A stretch of DNA of 64,000 nucleotides from contig CATIUR010000001.1 in NCBI GenBank assembly GCA_949592205.1, positions 335,054,250 to 335,118,249 of the forward strand. Reading direction: 5' to 3'. Source of the stretch: Helichrysum umbraculigerum. Its lineage: Eukaryota; Streptophyta; Magnoliopsida; Asterales; Asteraceae. Below the pieces are notes generated by a model. That model searched no databases. It was given only the letters and a program-made list of their open reading frames with translations, and had not been told where the DNA came from. The position numbers and the translations under genes were made by a program. Positions 11,805 to 23,209 of the stretch are shown here, piece by piece (within the stretch, counting starts at the first letter, position 1; the number at the start of each line of letters is the position of its first letter).

Positions 11805-13060
11805 CTGTCACAATGGCCAAAGCTTCACCAGTAGTATCCTCGGCAATAATCAACAAAGGAGCTCTCAATCGAGTCCTTTTTTCCAATAGGAAAATTATAT
11901 CAGTTGTTGTAGATATCTTCTGGTATGCAACCAGAACCTTATCGTTCTCAAATTCAAGCATGGTTGCTCATGGTTAGTAACAAACTGTGGGGAATGTATC
12001 ATCTATCAATCTGCAAACCCCATCGAAACACATTAGCTCTCTTTCAAATATTTCTTGGGTCAAGCTAGAAAAGTTAAAAAGAAATAGCTTCAAAGGAAAC
12101 TTTTCGAATGGGCTTAACGGTTCCTAAGCTCCCAAAGTTTTATTTTTAAATATACAACCTACTAATTCAATTTATTAAAGATATTGAACTATTCGTTTTA
12201 TTAAAGTTATAATTTTAAACAAAAAGCCTTTTTGAGTCAAACGAACCGACCCGTTTCAAGCCATACCAAAATTTTCCTTTTGACAAATTAGTGAATTGCC
12301 CAAACCACCCACCCTCACCATTTTGCCACCTCTTGAAGATAAAGAATCAGTTTAAATTACAACATAAGACAAACCTCCATTCATTCTTCAACGTCAACGG
12401 TTGTCTCAAAAGAGGATGATGACTCGATAAATAAGACATCGGGTGTGTTTGGCAAAATTAGCTGGGGCTGGAGATGGAGATGGAGCTGGAGATGGAGATG
12501 GAAGGTTGAGGCTGGAGCTTTTATTTGGGGATGGAGCTGGAGATTTTAATTTTTATAAGTGTTTGGTAAATTAGTTGGAGATGGAGCTTATGAATGTTAC
12601 AAGACATAAATGTACATGAAACTATACAACCTTAGTTTTTAAATGGTTAAAAAGAAGGGCAATATAGTAATTTTAATATTAGGAGATGGGGATTCTTGGA
12701 TAAGCTACTTTCAAGGGATTCTTTTTTAGGGGTTTCTTTTTTTTTGGAAGCCAAAATTTGTGTGAAGTACCAAACAAAGATTGTGAAATAATTAGGGACG
12801 GAGATTATTGAAATTGGAATCTCTATCTACTAGAATCTTTTAGCATCCCCTAAAATGGGGTTGCCAAACATACCAATCGTCTGGTCCAACCTTGTGTAGC
12901 ATCAACAATCATGGTTCCAATTACATCGTCATTTCCAGCCGAAATTGAAGCAATGGCTTCCAAAGGAAATCAACAATTCGATCATAAGACAGGAAAATAA
13001 ATGCTAAAACATAAAATCAAGAAATTCTGTCACCTTTAATATCATCACGGCCTTTTTCTT
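11805..13060 (-). pseudogene. Chloroplast chaperonin-60 alpha pseudogene
   Basis: Minus-strand exons match the central part of plant plastid chaperonin 60 alpha, the GroEL-type subunit of the Rubisco-folding machine. Upstream exon near 13034-13060 encodes KGRDDIK. The next (12375-12956, interrupted by a MITE) encodes AIASISAGNDDVIGTM, KVGPDD, then FIESSSSFETTVDVEE. The third (11805-12010) encodes IDR, PQFVTNHE, then LEFENDKVLVAYQKIS and RAPLLIIAEDTTGEALA. GT and AG splice sites survive at 13033/12957 and 12374/12011, so this is a copied genomic piece, not a retrocopy. Several frameshifts, two in-frame stops (after VDVEE and after IDR) and loss of both ends make it non-functional. Similarity was recognised from memory of the family. 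Confidence 0.85.
12442..12874. mobile_element. MITE inserted in the cpn60-alpha exon
   Basis: A 433-bp element has near-perfect 14-bp terminal inverted repeats (GGTGTGTTTGGCAA at the left; reverse complement of the right end GGTATGTTTGGCAA). It has no coding capacity. Hexameric GGAGAT/GGAGCT repeats lie just inside the left end. The host exon reads into it from both sides. ATCG occurs at 12438-12441 and 12876-12879 and may be part of the target duplication, but length and superfamily (hAT or other) cannot be fixed. Confidence 0.8.
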
Positions 13061-13149
13061 AGCAAACTGCAGAGCCCGACAGTTGTTGGTTCCGACCTTG
13101 GACTTGAGGTGACATTTCCCAACTGTACCATGCAACACCTGCCTGAAAA

Positions 13150-14650
13150 ACATTAATGAATTCTAAGGTCCAACCCTTTCCATGTAATCTAAAAATCTAA
13201 AATAACCGTCTAAGTTTAACGTTTAACCTTTACAGCTTACTATGTACCTAGTCGGGTGGAGGTAGGTCTTGGTTCAAAGTCTCAAAACCCTTTCCATGTT
13301 ACTAAACCGTCGACTGGCATACTCATTTTACCGCCTCTTATGAAAAACGTATAGCAAAGAGAACACTTAAAAGAGGTTGCCAAGAGTCATCTTTTAAAAT
13401 AAAGCAAACACATTACACATCGACATACACTATGAGATGTCATCGAGAAACTAAAGCAGAAAAACATCAACACATAACTATGTTAAGCTACTTGTTTCCA
13501 TGTTCATGTTATAACCATCAACACAAACATATGTAGTTATAAACCAATTAATTATTTGTCGGGTACTATATCATTTTTACCTGCTCCTTTTTAAGTCTTG
13601 ACGCATCATCCAAGTAAACTGCTACTTGATAATGTACAACAGATTTAACATACTTTAACAACAATAAATCGATATGATTGGAAGTATATTGTTACTCACG
13701 TTCCAAGTTAGAGTACGTCATTATATTTTTAAAGTTACGACCTTTTAAAAATAAAATAAAAACAACATTTTTCCCCACAATATATCAATAAATTGGGAAT
13801 GTTAAAAAATATGTGTATGTTTTAAAGTGACATTTTGCAGCTAAAAACAACTATTTGGTGATAGTAACATTTTCGCTGCTAATGTTGCAATAATTTGTTG
13901 AGCAATACGTATCTTCATAGTTTTGACAAAGCTGTATTTATACATTTTATTGAACAACTAATGTTTACATGTACAAAATAGAAATTATTCTATAGTGATC
14001 AAATATATATGAATACATAAATAATACATTATATAGATTTAAAAAATAATATAGAAATTATAAAAATTACACCTCTTACCAATCCATATGAAATTATAAT
14101 TAAGTTGTGTGATTAAAACTTTAAAAAAATTTATGAAGTTAATCTAACTATCCGCAAAGCTTGTAATGATCAGATTACATAATAAACGAAATTGAAATCC
14201 CTGAGCTTGCAAGATGATAAAAAAATTTGTCGAAATTACAAAACTATTATGAAAGCTATAATGATATTAAAAGTAAGTTATCCTAATTCACTAAAAGTTA
14301 GAGTATATTTTTTTTACAGAGTTGAAGAAAGAATTGTTAAGATTAAGATGAAAAAGAATAAAAATTTCTACAACTCAAAATTAGAGGGGAAAAAAAAAAG
14401 ATAAAGGAATCAATGGTTTTCGGCTATAACAAAAAAAATAATAAAAAAAAATACTACAAATGTTATCCTATGACACGTTAGTTAATTTGGCTTGAATTTG
14501 TGAATCTATAACCCCTTATTATGCATTTAGGACTCTCTTCCTTAATGTTTAAAATGAAAAGATGTGAATTTACCTTTGTATCCCTTCACTAATTAATAAT
14601 TATGTCAATATGGAAACTAATTAAATCAAATTACTTTCTTTTTCTAATTT
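13150..14650. other. Intergenic, nothing recognised
   Basis: AT-rich sequence with A/T homopolymers near 14290-14450. No gene or element boundary was recognised. The small reading frames are unsupported. Confidence 0.6.
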
Positions 14651-14651
14651 A

Positions 14652-14680
14652 CTAGTGGAATAAGCCCGTGCTTTGCACGG
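14652..14680 (-). mobile_element. Helitron 3' terminus (minus strand)
   Basis: On the minus strand a perfect hairpin CCGTGC AAA GCACGG (14666-14680) is followed after ten bases by CTAG (14652-14655), with A/T at the outer junction. This is the canonical Helitron 3' end (hairpin, short spacer, CTRR, inserted between A and T). The body would lie to the right; the 5' TC end is not identified. Confidence 0.7.
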
Positions 14681-14713
14681 AATTTATTATTTTACAATTT
14701 TATATAATTAGAT

Positions 14714-14737
14714 TTGATATTGATATATCAATATCAA
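14714..14737. repeat. 24-bp perfect palindrome
   Basis: A self-complementary sequence with centre GATATATC built from TTGATA/TATCAA steps. It lies about 35 bp inside the Helitron hairpin at 14666-14680. Function unknown. Confidence 0.9.
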
Positions 14738-15065
14738 TACCCCTTATAATTGGTTTAGGTGATTTGGCTTAATGCTTAGAAAAGGAATATCGGAAATTAC
14801 TTATTTACCCTTGTTTAATCACCCTTTTATTTTTAGTAACCTTAAAATTTCAACATTTCTATTTTTAGATTTTTAGAGAGTTGAATAAATGCTATTACAT
14901 TATAAAACATTTTAATATTTCATCTATTAGTTGAATTTAAAGATTGGTCGACATTACCTTTTACAATGCACTCAAGGTAACTATCGGATCACATCGAAAA
15001 CCGCATGGAAACCTTAAGATCGTTTAATCTTAATCGACAACACTCATTTTTTTCAGGTATCGCCG

Positions 15066-15090
15066 CCGCATCGTGCGGGTACCATACTAG
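15066..15090 (+). mobile_element. Helitron 3' terminus (plus strand)
   Basis: Hairpin CCGCA TCG TGCGG (15066-15078) is followed after eight bases by CTAG (15087-15090) and T. The arrangement is that of a Helitron 3' end, with the body to the left. It is a different hairpin from the 14652 terminus, so the two are unlikely to belong to one element. Confidence 0.55.
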
Positions 15091-15091
15091 T

Positions 15092-15866
15092 ACTTTTGTG
15101 ATTTATATACATCATCAACATTTGTCGGTGATGAGAGGAAAACATATGCAATGCATTGATAAGGATAAAACGGTCAAAAATATTAGTTTGGTGTATTATA
15201 CTTCAAAATCTTTCACTTAATTATAATATTATTCCATAGCAAGATTATCGCACTAAAACTTTTATTGTTGTGAATTTTAAAAGTTAATTTGGTTATTAAT
15301 TAAGTGATCGTAGCTAAATTAAATTAGAATAGTAGCAAGTAATTAAAACAACATTCATCATGTAATTCGCAATTATTGTAACCGACCCGAAAGACAATGG
15401 TATATTGCAAACCAACATTTACCATATAATTCATTAAGGAGTTTAAAAATTTCCAAAATATAAAATCTTTGAATTAATTATCCACATAGCTGTGATCTCT
15501 GTGAGGAAAAGAAATTGTGCAGTAATTAGAATTTTAATTAGCAAATTAAAGAAATCAGGTTGATATATAAATTTCAATCGGAATCCGAAGCTTTAGTTAC
15601 TCAGAAGACTTGCCTAGCTGTCATAGAGTCGCCATTTTCTTATATCTTGATTAACTCAACTATTTCTCGTCCCGTATAAAAGACCATACCAAAGTTTACA
15701 AAGCTAAATGATTAAAAACTTATATTTGATCATTTTAGGGCGTGTAGGTAAAAAAAATCTCCTTCACCAACATAACTTTCATAGTTAGTTTCCAAATCAT
15801 ATCTATCTTCTTGTGTCCAGGGGTTCTTGTGTCCAGGGCATGCAACTTCAATTCCAAAAGTCATCG
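15092..15866. other. Intergenic, insertion target of the large chromovirus
   Basis: AT-rich and non-coding. A 16-bp direct duplication (TTCTTGTGTCCAGGG) sits at about 15808-15838, about 30 bp from the retroelement target site. Confidence 0.6.
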
Positions 15867-15871
15867 TCAAC

Positions 15872-18800
15872 TGTCACACCCCCAAATCGATAATCGCGTT
15901 TATTTAGTGTTTAGCGGAAGCTTTAGTTAATTAGCGGAAGCATTTTAATAAATGTTAAGCGTCGGGGGCGGACAGATTCGATAGTGCATTCACTGTATCA
16001 GAGTATATGATCATACAGAACATACATATATTTAAGATGCCATAAGTTTAAAGTTATTACCAAAGATACGACTTATAAAGTCGTACATAAGTAGGGTTGT
16101 CAAAGACAACTTAAGTATTTGAAAATACATATTTATAAAAGAGGGATTTCATAAGTATAACCAATGGAATTGATAATACAAAGGAAATCCATGTGTCCCA
16201 AAAGTGGCATCATAAATAGTCAGGTTGCCTACGTCCTTTATGCATGCAGGAGTACCTGAGTCCTAATTCCCTGAAAAACATAGTAAACTGTCAACATTGA
16301 ATGTTGAGTGAATTCACAGGTTTTAGTTTTGTATAAATCATTCATGTACGCAAACATAATATTTATATGTAAAGTAGGAAACGCAAGTGTTCTAATTAAA
16401 GAAAACATTTCCTATAATTAGTAAGAATGTCATTCTTACTACAATAATAACTGTGTAGGAAACACAAGTTTAAACATAAACATTTCCTAATAAATAGTAG
16501 CAGGATATACAGGTTTATCAAATAAGTAAACATATCCATTTCAATAGTTAAGGAAAATCAGGTTTAGCAGTCAAGCAAACATTTTCCAACAGTTAGTTAA
16601 CAGGAATTCAAGTTTATCAATAAAGTAAACATTCCAATAACAGTTATAGCAGGAAACACAGGTTTAACATTCAAGTAAACATTTCCTATAAATAGTTGTT
16701 TTGTGGGAAACCAAGTTTAACCAATCAAGGTAAACGTTTCCTAAAATAGTAGTCTCTCAAAGGAACACCTGTCCTATCAGTCATCACAAGGAATACCAAT
16801 CCCAAACCAAGTTGTTGTTTAGTTGTTTTAGTTGTGTGGGAAATATAGACTATAATCCCTCCAAGGTGAGCTAAACCTTTAGAGTTAAAGTAACGACACT
16901 AGTACTATAACCAAACCACGACTAGTTGTTTTGTTGATGCCTCAGTAACACGGTAAGTATACACTCCTCGTTACGACTATCGTCGATGGGGTTGGAATGA
17001 CCAACGAGTAATATCCTGGGAGGGTTGTCAAATTGATAGTACTATCTGTATACTCAGTGGCTAGAGTCACATAGCTAATGGTTATAGGTTGTAAGCACTG
17101 GGACTTATGTGCACTACAACTACCTCGCGTAAACCTAGGATCGTACCAAGATCTGCTGTCTTATTCCCAAAAGTTGTGAAAACGTTTCATATAATTAATT
17201 CAGTTAATTCTATATGAAAACATTTTATAGAAATAGTTCAAGTTTGATAGCATGAAAGAAATCATGTTAATCAGTTTCACATAATAGCATGCAACGCAAT
17301 ACATAAAGCATATAGCATGTTATATTACATCGTTCTATGTTTTTCACCCCTGGTTTTAAAAGCATTTAAAACAATAAAAGGTAGGGGCTGTGAACTCACA
17401 ATTTGCAAGTCTTCAGCGAAATAAAGATAACCAACAATCCAAGCGCGTCCTCAAATACCTAGACGCAAATAATAATACTTGTATAAGTATATGGATTATT
17501 TGTTAAGTTGTAAAGTTTATAATATTTCAGTTGCTGGTGAGGTTTGCGTTTCAATTATTCGTTAAGTTCAAGTATGTATATTTATATACATATTAGTTGA
17601 ATATATATATATTCTAATATATATATTAGTTGTCGTCATTGTTAATGTCCATATATACATATATATGAATGTAGTCGTCGTTGTTATCGATTATGTTTTC
17701 AAAACATAATTTTAATAGTTATCAAAATAACTTGTTTTCGTTTGTCGTATATAGTTGTACTAGATAATTTAAATCGTTCCATTTTATACGTCTCGTTATA
17801 TATATATATTGTCCGTTCGTTTATATATAATATTTGTTATCGTATTAAGTTTTGTCGCGTTCTAAATGTCCGTATTAATTTATGTCGCGGATATAATTAT
17901 GTCTCATAGTCGTCTCCATATTAATACAAGGTCTCGTTGTCGCAATATAGTCAAGTAATAAGTCTCGGTTCATATAACGATTTTTAGTTTGTACATTATT
18001 TAAAAATGCAAAAGTCAAAAGCTGGACCAGTGGGGGAATACGCCGTATTCTAGTGAATACGCCGGATTCGGGCCAAATAAGGGGAATACGCCGGATTCAT
18101 ATGAATCCGCCGTATTCATTTCAAATGTGAGGAATCCGACGGATTCATATGAATCCGCCGGATTCATGTATGTCTTTTACTCGTTCATCGTTTTAGCCGA
18201 GGTTTGTGTGCAGTTCAAAGGTGGGAATACGCCGTATTCTAGTGAATACGCCGTATTCGAAGTTTAAAAATTGGGAATCCGCCGGATTCCCGTGAATCCG
18301 CCGGATTCATCTATGTTTCGGCTGGGAATCCGCCGGATTCAATGGTTTTCAGGTTCTGGTTCGTTCTCTGTTATGACAAATACGTACGGGTTTTTATATA
18401 TAACCGATTTTAACATGATCAAACACCTTAATATGTTATATAAACCTATTGTAACATGTTTTAACAAGTTTATAACAACAATCATCATCATATATCATAA
18501 TTTAAGAAAATTATAAAAATGAAGAAAATGGAGAAATTTGATCCTCACAATGATTTAAGGAAGATGATGATGATTTCTGATGTTGTAGATGATGATACGA
18601 ACGAAGATGATGATAATGCTTCAAGAAACCATTTTGTTTGTGAGTTTGAAAGGTTGAAGATGATGAAGATGGAGATGAAATGGTGTTGTTGCTTCTTTTC
18701 CTACTGCTGCTACTCCCTCTGTTCTTGTTGTTTCCAGTTGCCAAAAACCACAGGGATGAAGAGAGTGTGAGATGTGTGTGAATTTTGAAGATCAAAATGA

Positions 18801-19665
18801 AGGTAGAAGTGTATTATTGGAGATGAAAATTTCAAAGGGAGGTAAGGAGGGAGTATGGTGTACGTACAAATCTGTCGCCAGATATTTTGCAAAGTGTGTT
18901 ATTGGTAGTTTTTAGCCCGTTAATTTCATGTATGGGTATAATTTGTGGTACTTTAGTTATAATAAAATTTCGCGTTTTGTTCCTCGATATCTCAGATTTA
19001 GAAATTTGTAATCATATAATCTAAATACTTTGTCAAAAGTATAACATAATTATTTACAGTAAAAGTACTGTATAGTTAAAAACGCGTGCCAGATTTCAGT
19101 CAAATTCGGAAATCATATTTTGAGGTAATGTTCTACACATTAAAACAGTAATTTACGAAATAATACTTTTATTATTTTGAACTTCTAGACGCGTTTTAAA
19201 ATTGTTTCTGTTCGTATTACGCGTAACAAAAATCATCTAAAGGTTTCGTTTTCTTTTTGTTGTAATACTTTTACATAATAATTTCAAACTAAAAATTATT
19301 CAAAAGTATTTTCGAAGTTCATTTTGGAACTTTATTATTCGCGATTAATACGTGTATTATAAACGTATAATTTGTTATATTATATCAATAATATAATTAT
19401 CTAATAGTTGTAATTAATAATTTTCGAATTATTAATTATTTTGTATCACCAACATAATTGTATTCCATTCGTATTGTTTGATATATTTATTTCGTACGTA
19501 ATTATATATATACACATATAACTAAAATCAAATATATCACGTATCACATAGTAAGTTTCACAAAAACTTAACACATAAATTGTTTTGAATTCACTAATCA
19601 GGGAATTACTCTAGGTAATGCATGAAATTAGGTTAAGTAAATACCCTAATTGGAGGATTGTCACA
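15872..19665 (-). repeat. 3' LTR of the large chromovirus
   Basis: 3,794 bp, plus-strand ends TGTCACACCCCC and GATTGTCACA. It would carry promoter and polyadenylation signals. It contains a palindrome array (18036-18340) and short reading frames around 18511-18892 on the minus strand. Those frames are serine/histidine-rich and one is disrupted in the sister LTR, so they are not called as genes. Confidence 0.96.
18036..18340. repeat. Palindrome array, 11 units, in 3' LTR
   Basis: Eleven copies of a 15-bp odd palindrome with consensus GAAT(A/C)CGCCG(G/T)ATTC, separated by 4-70 bp. A/T and C/G variants at the two variable positions usually covary so that pairing is kept (ACG with CGT, CCG with CGG). 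Three units break this; some of these pair across the ATAT spacer to the next unit instead. Confidence 0.95.
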
Positions 19666-19680
19666 TTCTCCCCCCGTTAG
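19666..19680 (-). promoter_or_regulatory. Polypurine tract of the large chromovirus
   Basis: Minus-strand purine run with core ACGGGGGGAGAA directly abuts the 3' LTR. It would prime plus-strand DNA synthesis. Confidence 0.85.
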
Positions 19681-19699
19681 CGAAATCTCGTCCCGAGAT

Positions 19700-22600
19700 T
19701 TAATTTGTATAATTCGTGTCGGTCGTTTGTTCAAACAGGTGAGGGTACTTCTTTCTTATCTCATCCTCACGTTCCCAAGTAAACTCTGGGCCATGCTTCG
19801 AATTCCATCGAACTTTGACAAGTTTGATTCGTTTGTTTCGCAGTCTTTGTGTTTTCATATCAGCTATTTCAATTGGTTCCTCCACAAAGTTAAGCTTTGA
19901 GTTTATAAAGACTTCGTCAGGAGGTAGGATAAGTGTTTCGTCGGAAAGACACTTCTTTAAATTACTCACATGAAAAGTGTCGTGAATACTACTAAGCTCT
20001 TGTGGTAGTTTGAGTTTATAAGCAACTGGACCAATCCTAGCAAGGATCTCAAAAGGTCCAACGTATCGTGGGTTCAGTTTTCCTCGCTTTCCAAAACGTG
20101 CTATCCCTTTCCAAGGCGATACTTTGAGTAGAACCTTGTCTCCTACTAGAAACTCAAGAGGCTTACGGCGGTTATCGGCGTAACTCTTTTGTCTATCTCT
20201 CGCTGCTTTCAATCTGTTAAGCACTTGAGATATTTTGTTTGTGGTTTCTTGGACAAGTTCGGGTCCGGATAGTTGTCTGTCATCCAACTCTGCCCAACAG
20301 AGTGGAGATCTGTACTTGCGTCCATACAACGCTTCAAACGGTGCCATATGTATACTGGTGTGATAACTATTATTGTAAGAGAACTCAGCTAATGGAAGAT
20401 GAGTATCCCAATTTCCTCCAAAGTCAATTACACATGCTCGTAGTAAATCTTCGAGCATTTGAATCGTTCGTTCACTCTGGCCATCGGTTTGCGGATGATA
20501 GGCCGTACTCATATCGAGTCGAGTACCTAGGGCCTGTTGTAGCGTTTGCCAGAAACGAGATGTGAATCTGCTATCTCTATCAGATATAATCGACAATGGC
20601 ACACCGTGCCGAGAAACGACTTCTTTGATATAGATCTTTGCCAGTTTCTCAAGCTTGTCAGTCTCTTTGAAAGCAATGAAGTGGGCTGATTTCGTCAGTC
20701 TATCGACAATCACCCATATTGAATCAACTCCAGTTGATGTCTTTGGTAGCTTTGTGATGAAATCCATCGTTATGTGCTCCCATTTCCATTGTGGCATCAC
20801 TGGTTGTTGCAAAAGTCCTGAAGGTTTTTGATACTCAACCTTGACCTTTGAACAAGTTAGACATTTGCTGACATAAGTAGCGATGTCTCTCTTCATATTA
20901 GGCCACCAATAGAAACCTTTCACGTCTTGGTACATCTTATCTGCACCAGGATGAATCGAGTAGTTGGACTTGTGAGCTTCGTCCAATATCAGCTTACGGA
21001 GTTCATCGTCGCACGGTACCCAAATTCTATTCATGAAGTATAAAACTCCATTCTCTTTTGTTTCAAGCTGTTTCTCCATTCCCTTCAGGGATTCGTATTT
21101 CATGCGTTCGGCGGTGAAAGCTAATTGTTGCGCGTCGCGAATTTGAGTAATGAGATTCGAGTGGATTGTTAACACTAAGGCTCGAACTCTGCGAGGCTTA
21201 ACGTTCTCTTTACGACTTAGGGCATCTGCTACTACGTTAGCCTTGCCCGGATGGTACTTAATCTCACAGTCGTAATCATTCAGCAATTCGACCCAACGTC
21301 TTTGTCTCATGTTGAGTTCTTTCTGGTCGAATATGTGTTGTAGGCTTTTGTGGTCAGTGAAAATTGTACACTTTGTTCCATATAGGTAGTGTTTCCAAAT
21401 TTTTAATGCAAAAACGACTGCTCCCAACTCTAAGTCATGAGTTGTATAGTTCTTCTCGTGAATCTTCAATTGACGAGATGCATAAGCAATCACTTTGTCG
21501 TTTTGCATGAGAACACAACCTAATCCTTGATGTGAGGCGTCACAATAAACAATGAAGTTCTCTGTTCCCTCAGGTAAGGATAGAATCGGTGCGGTGCTCA
21601 ACTTTTGTTTCAACAGTTGGAAGGCGTTCTCTTGTTTCTCTCCCCATTCAAATTTCTTATCCTTCTGAGTTAAGGTGGTGAGTGACTGGGCTATCTTTGA
21701 AAAGTTCTCTATAAATCGTCGATAATAGCCAGCCAAACCAAGAAATTGTCGAATTTCTGTGGGAGTTTCCGGTGCTTTCCAGTTCTTAATCGCCTCTATC
21801 TTGGACGGGTCCACATGAATTCCCTTGTCGTTGATCACGTGACCTAGGAATTGAACCTCTCTAATCCAAAATTCACATTTGGAGAACTTAGCATACAGCT
21901 TCTCGTTTTCAAGCAGTTGGAGGATAAGTTTTAAATGTTGTTCGTGATCCTCTTTCGTCCTTGAGTAAATCAAAATATCATCAATGAACACTATGACAAA
22001 CTTATCTAAGTAAGGTTTGCACACTCGGTTCATGAGATCCATGAATACTGCCGGCGCGTTAGTCAATCCAAACGGCATGACTAGGAACTCATAATGACCA
22101 TAACGAGTCCTAAACGCTGTCTTCGGCACATCCTCTTCTCGAACCTTCAGTTGATGGTAACCAGAACGCAAATCAATCTTAGAGTAATAACTAGATCCTT
22201 GAAGCTGATCAAACAGATCGTCAATGCGAGGTAACGGATATCGGTTTTTAATGGTTACTTTATTCAACTCCCGGTAGTCAATGCACATCCTCATAGATCC
22301 ATCCTTCTTCTTGACAAACAAAACCGGAGCTCCCCAAGGTGAAAAGCTCGGTCGGATGAATCCTAAGTCTAAGAGCTCTTGCAACTGTGTAGACAGTTCT
22401 TGCATTTCTAATGGAGCTAGACGATAAGGTGAGCGAGCGATTAGTGCGGCTCCAGGCACCAGATCGATGCGAAATTCGACTTGTCGCGGAGGTGGTAATC
22501 CTGGAAGATCATCAGGAAACACTCCCGGATAGTCTCGTACTACAGGTATATCGTCTAAGCGTCCCTCTACAGATTTCTTTTCCACGACATGCGCCAAAAA

Positions 22601-23209
22601 TGCTGGATATCCCTTTCGGAGATATTTACAAGCTTTTAAGCAATTAATAGTTTTGACGGTGCTCGTTCTCTTATCTCCTTGTATCACCAAAGTTTCTCCC
22701 GTTAACAATGGTATACGTATCATTTTATCAAAGAAAACAATCTCTGCATGGTTTTTGGACAACCAGTCCATACCGACTACGATGTCAAAACTTCCCAACT
22801 CAACCGGTAGTAAGTCTATTTTGAAAAGATGACTCTCCAATCCTAGAGTACATCCTGGTACTATTTCTCCTGATTCAATCAACCTACCATCGGCTAGTTC
22901 TAAGGTATACATGTTGTCTAGCTTACAAGATCTAACGTCTAATAGTGGTCTAAAGTCCTTAGACACAAAACTCAAATCGGCGCCAGAATCAAATAATACG
23001 GATGCATAATGATCGTTAACTAGAAACGTACCAGTGACAGTGTTAGGGTCCTGGCGTGCCTCTTGCGCTCCAACAACAAATGCACGACCCCTAGCTGGCT
23101 GGTTGTTGACGTTCCCACGATTATTGTTGTTGTTCGGGTTTGCAGGGCGGTTCTGATTGATTTGGTTACCACGGTTCAGTTTAGGGCACTTGTTTCGGAA
23201 ATGACCTTG
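19700..23209 (-). CDS. Chromovirus pol (protease, RT, RNase H, integrase, chromodomain)
   Basis: Open frame on the minus strand, in the same frame as gag and separated from it only by one stop codon. It opens with the end of the third zinc knuckle (GHFRNKCP), then an aspartic protease (LFDSGADLSF, near 22980-23010). Reverse transcriptase carries FIDDILIYS in place of YXDD. RNase H follows (CDASHQGLG). Integrase has the HHCC zinc finger around residues HPGADK...CLTCSK, the core acids in TMDFITKLP, ISDRDSRF and GQSER, and GPFEI and HVSNLKKCL motifs. It ends with a chromodomain (VRWNSKHGPEFTWERED). The chromodomain is known in this family to target integration to histone-marked chromatin. All catalytic residues I can see are present. 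The first Met after the gag stop lies at 22975, but the protein is normally made as part of a gag-pol polyprotein. Confidence 0.93.
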   Translation of the reverse strand, partial: QGHFRNKCPKLNRGNQINQNRPANPNNNNNRGNVNNQPARGRAFVVGAQEARQDPNTVTGTFLVNDHYASVLFDSGADLSFVSKDFRPLLDVRSCKLDNMYTLELADGRLIESGEIVPGCTLGLESHLFKIDLLPVELGSFDIVVGMDWLSKNHAEIVFFDKMIRIPLLTGETLVIQGDKRTSTVKTINCLKACKYLRKGYPAFLAHVVEKKSVEGRLDDIPVVRDYPGVFPDDLPGLPPPRQVEFRIDLVPGAALIARSPYRLAPLEMQELSTQLQELLDLGFIRPSFSPWGAPVLFVKKKDGSMRMCIDYRELNKVTIKNRYPLPRIDDLFDQLQGSSYYSKIDLRSGYHQLKVREEDVPKTAFRTRYGHYEFLVMPFGLTNAPAVFMDLMNRVCKPYLDKFVIVFIDDILIYSRTKEDHEQHLKLILQLLENEKLYAKFSKCEFWIREVQFLGHVINDKGIHVDPSKIEAIKNWKAPETPTEIRQFLGLAGYYRRFIENFSKIAQSLTTLTQKDKKFEWGEKQENAFQLLKQKLSTAPILSLPEGTENFIVYCDASHQGLGCVLMQNDKVIAYASRQLKIHEKNYTTHDLELGAVVFALKIWKHYLYGTKCTIFTDHKSLQHIFDQKELNMRQRRWVELLNDYDCEIKYHPGKANVVADALSRKENVKPRRVRALVLTIHSNLITQIRDAQQLAFTAERMKYESLKGMEKQLETKENGVLYFMNRIWVPCDDELRKLILDEAHKSNYSIHPGADKMYQDVKGFYWWPNMKRDIATYVSKCLTCSKVKVEYQKPSGLLQQPVMPQWKWEHITMDFITKLPKTSTGVDSIWVIVDRLTKSAHFIAFKETDKLEKLAKIYIKEVVSRHGVPLSIISDRDSRFTSRFWQTLQQALGTRLDMSTAYHPQTDGQSERTIQMLEDLLRACVIDFGGNWDTHLPLAEFSYNNSYHTSIHMAPFEALYGRKYRSPLCWAELDDRQLSGPELVQETTNKISQVLNRLKAARDRQKSYADNRRKPLEFLVGDKVLLKVSPWKGIARFGKRGKLNPRYVGPFEILARIGPVAYKLKLPQELSSIHDTFHVSNLKKCLSDETLILPPDEVFINSKLNFVEEPIEIADMKTQRLRNKRIKLVKVRWNSKHGPEFTWEREDEIRKKYPHLFEQTTDTNYTN

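Noticed and set aside
15005..15220. 71-residue plus-strand frame
   Set aside because: It crosses a Helitron-like terminus and has no recognisable domain.
18036..18340. CRISPR-like regular repeat array
   Set aside because: Units are palindromic, spacing is irregular (4-70 bp), it lies in a plant LTR and its sister LTR carries the same spacers.
18511..18795. 94-residue Ser/His-rich frame in the LTR
   Set aside because: The equivalent frame in the other LTR is shortened by a one-base insertion (28332-28532), and the sequence is low complexity.
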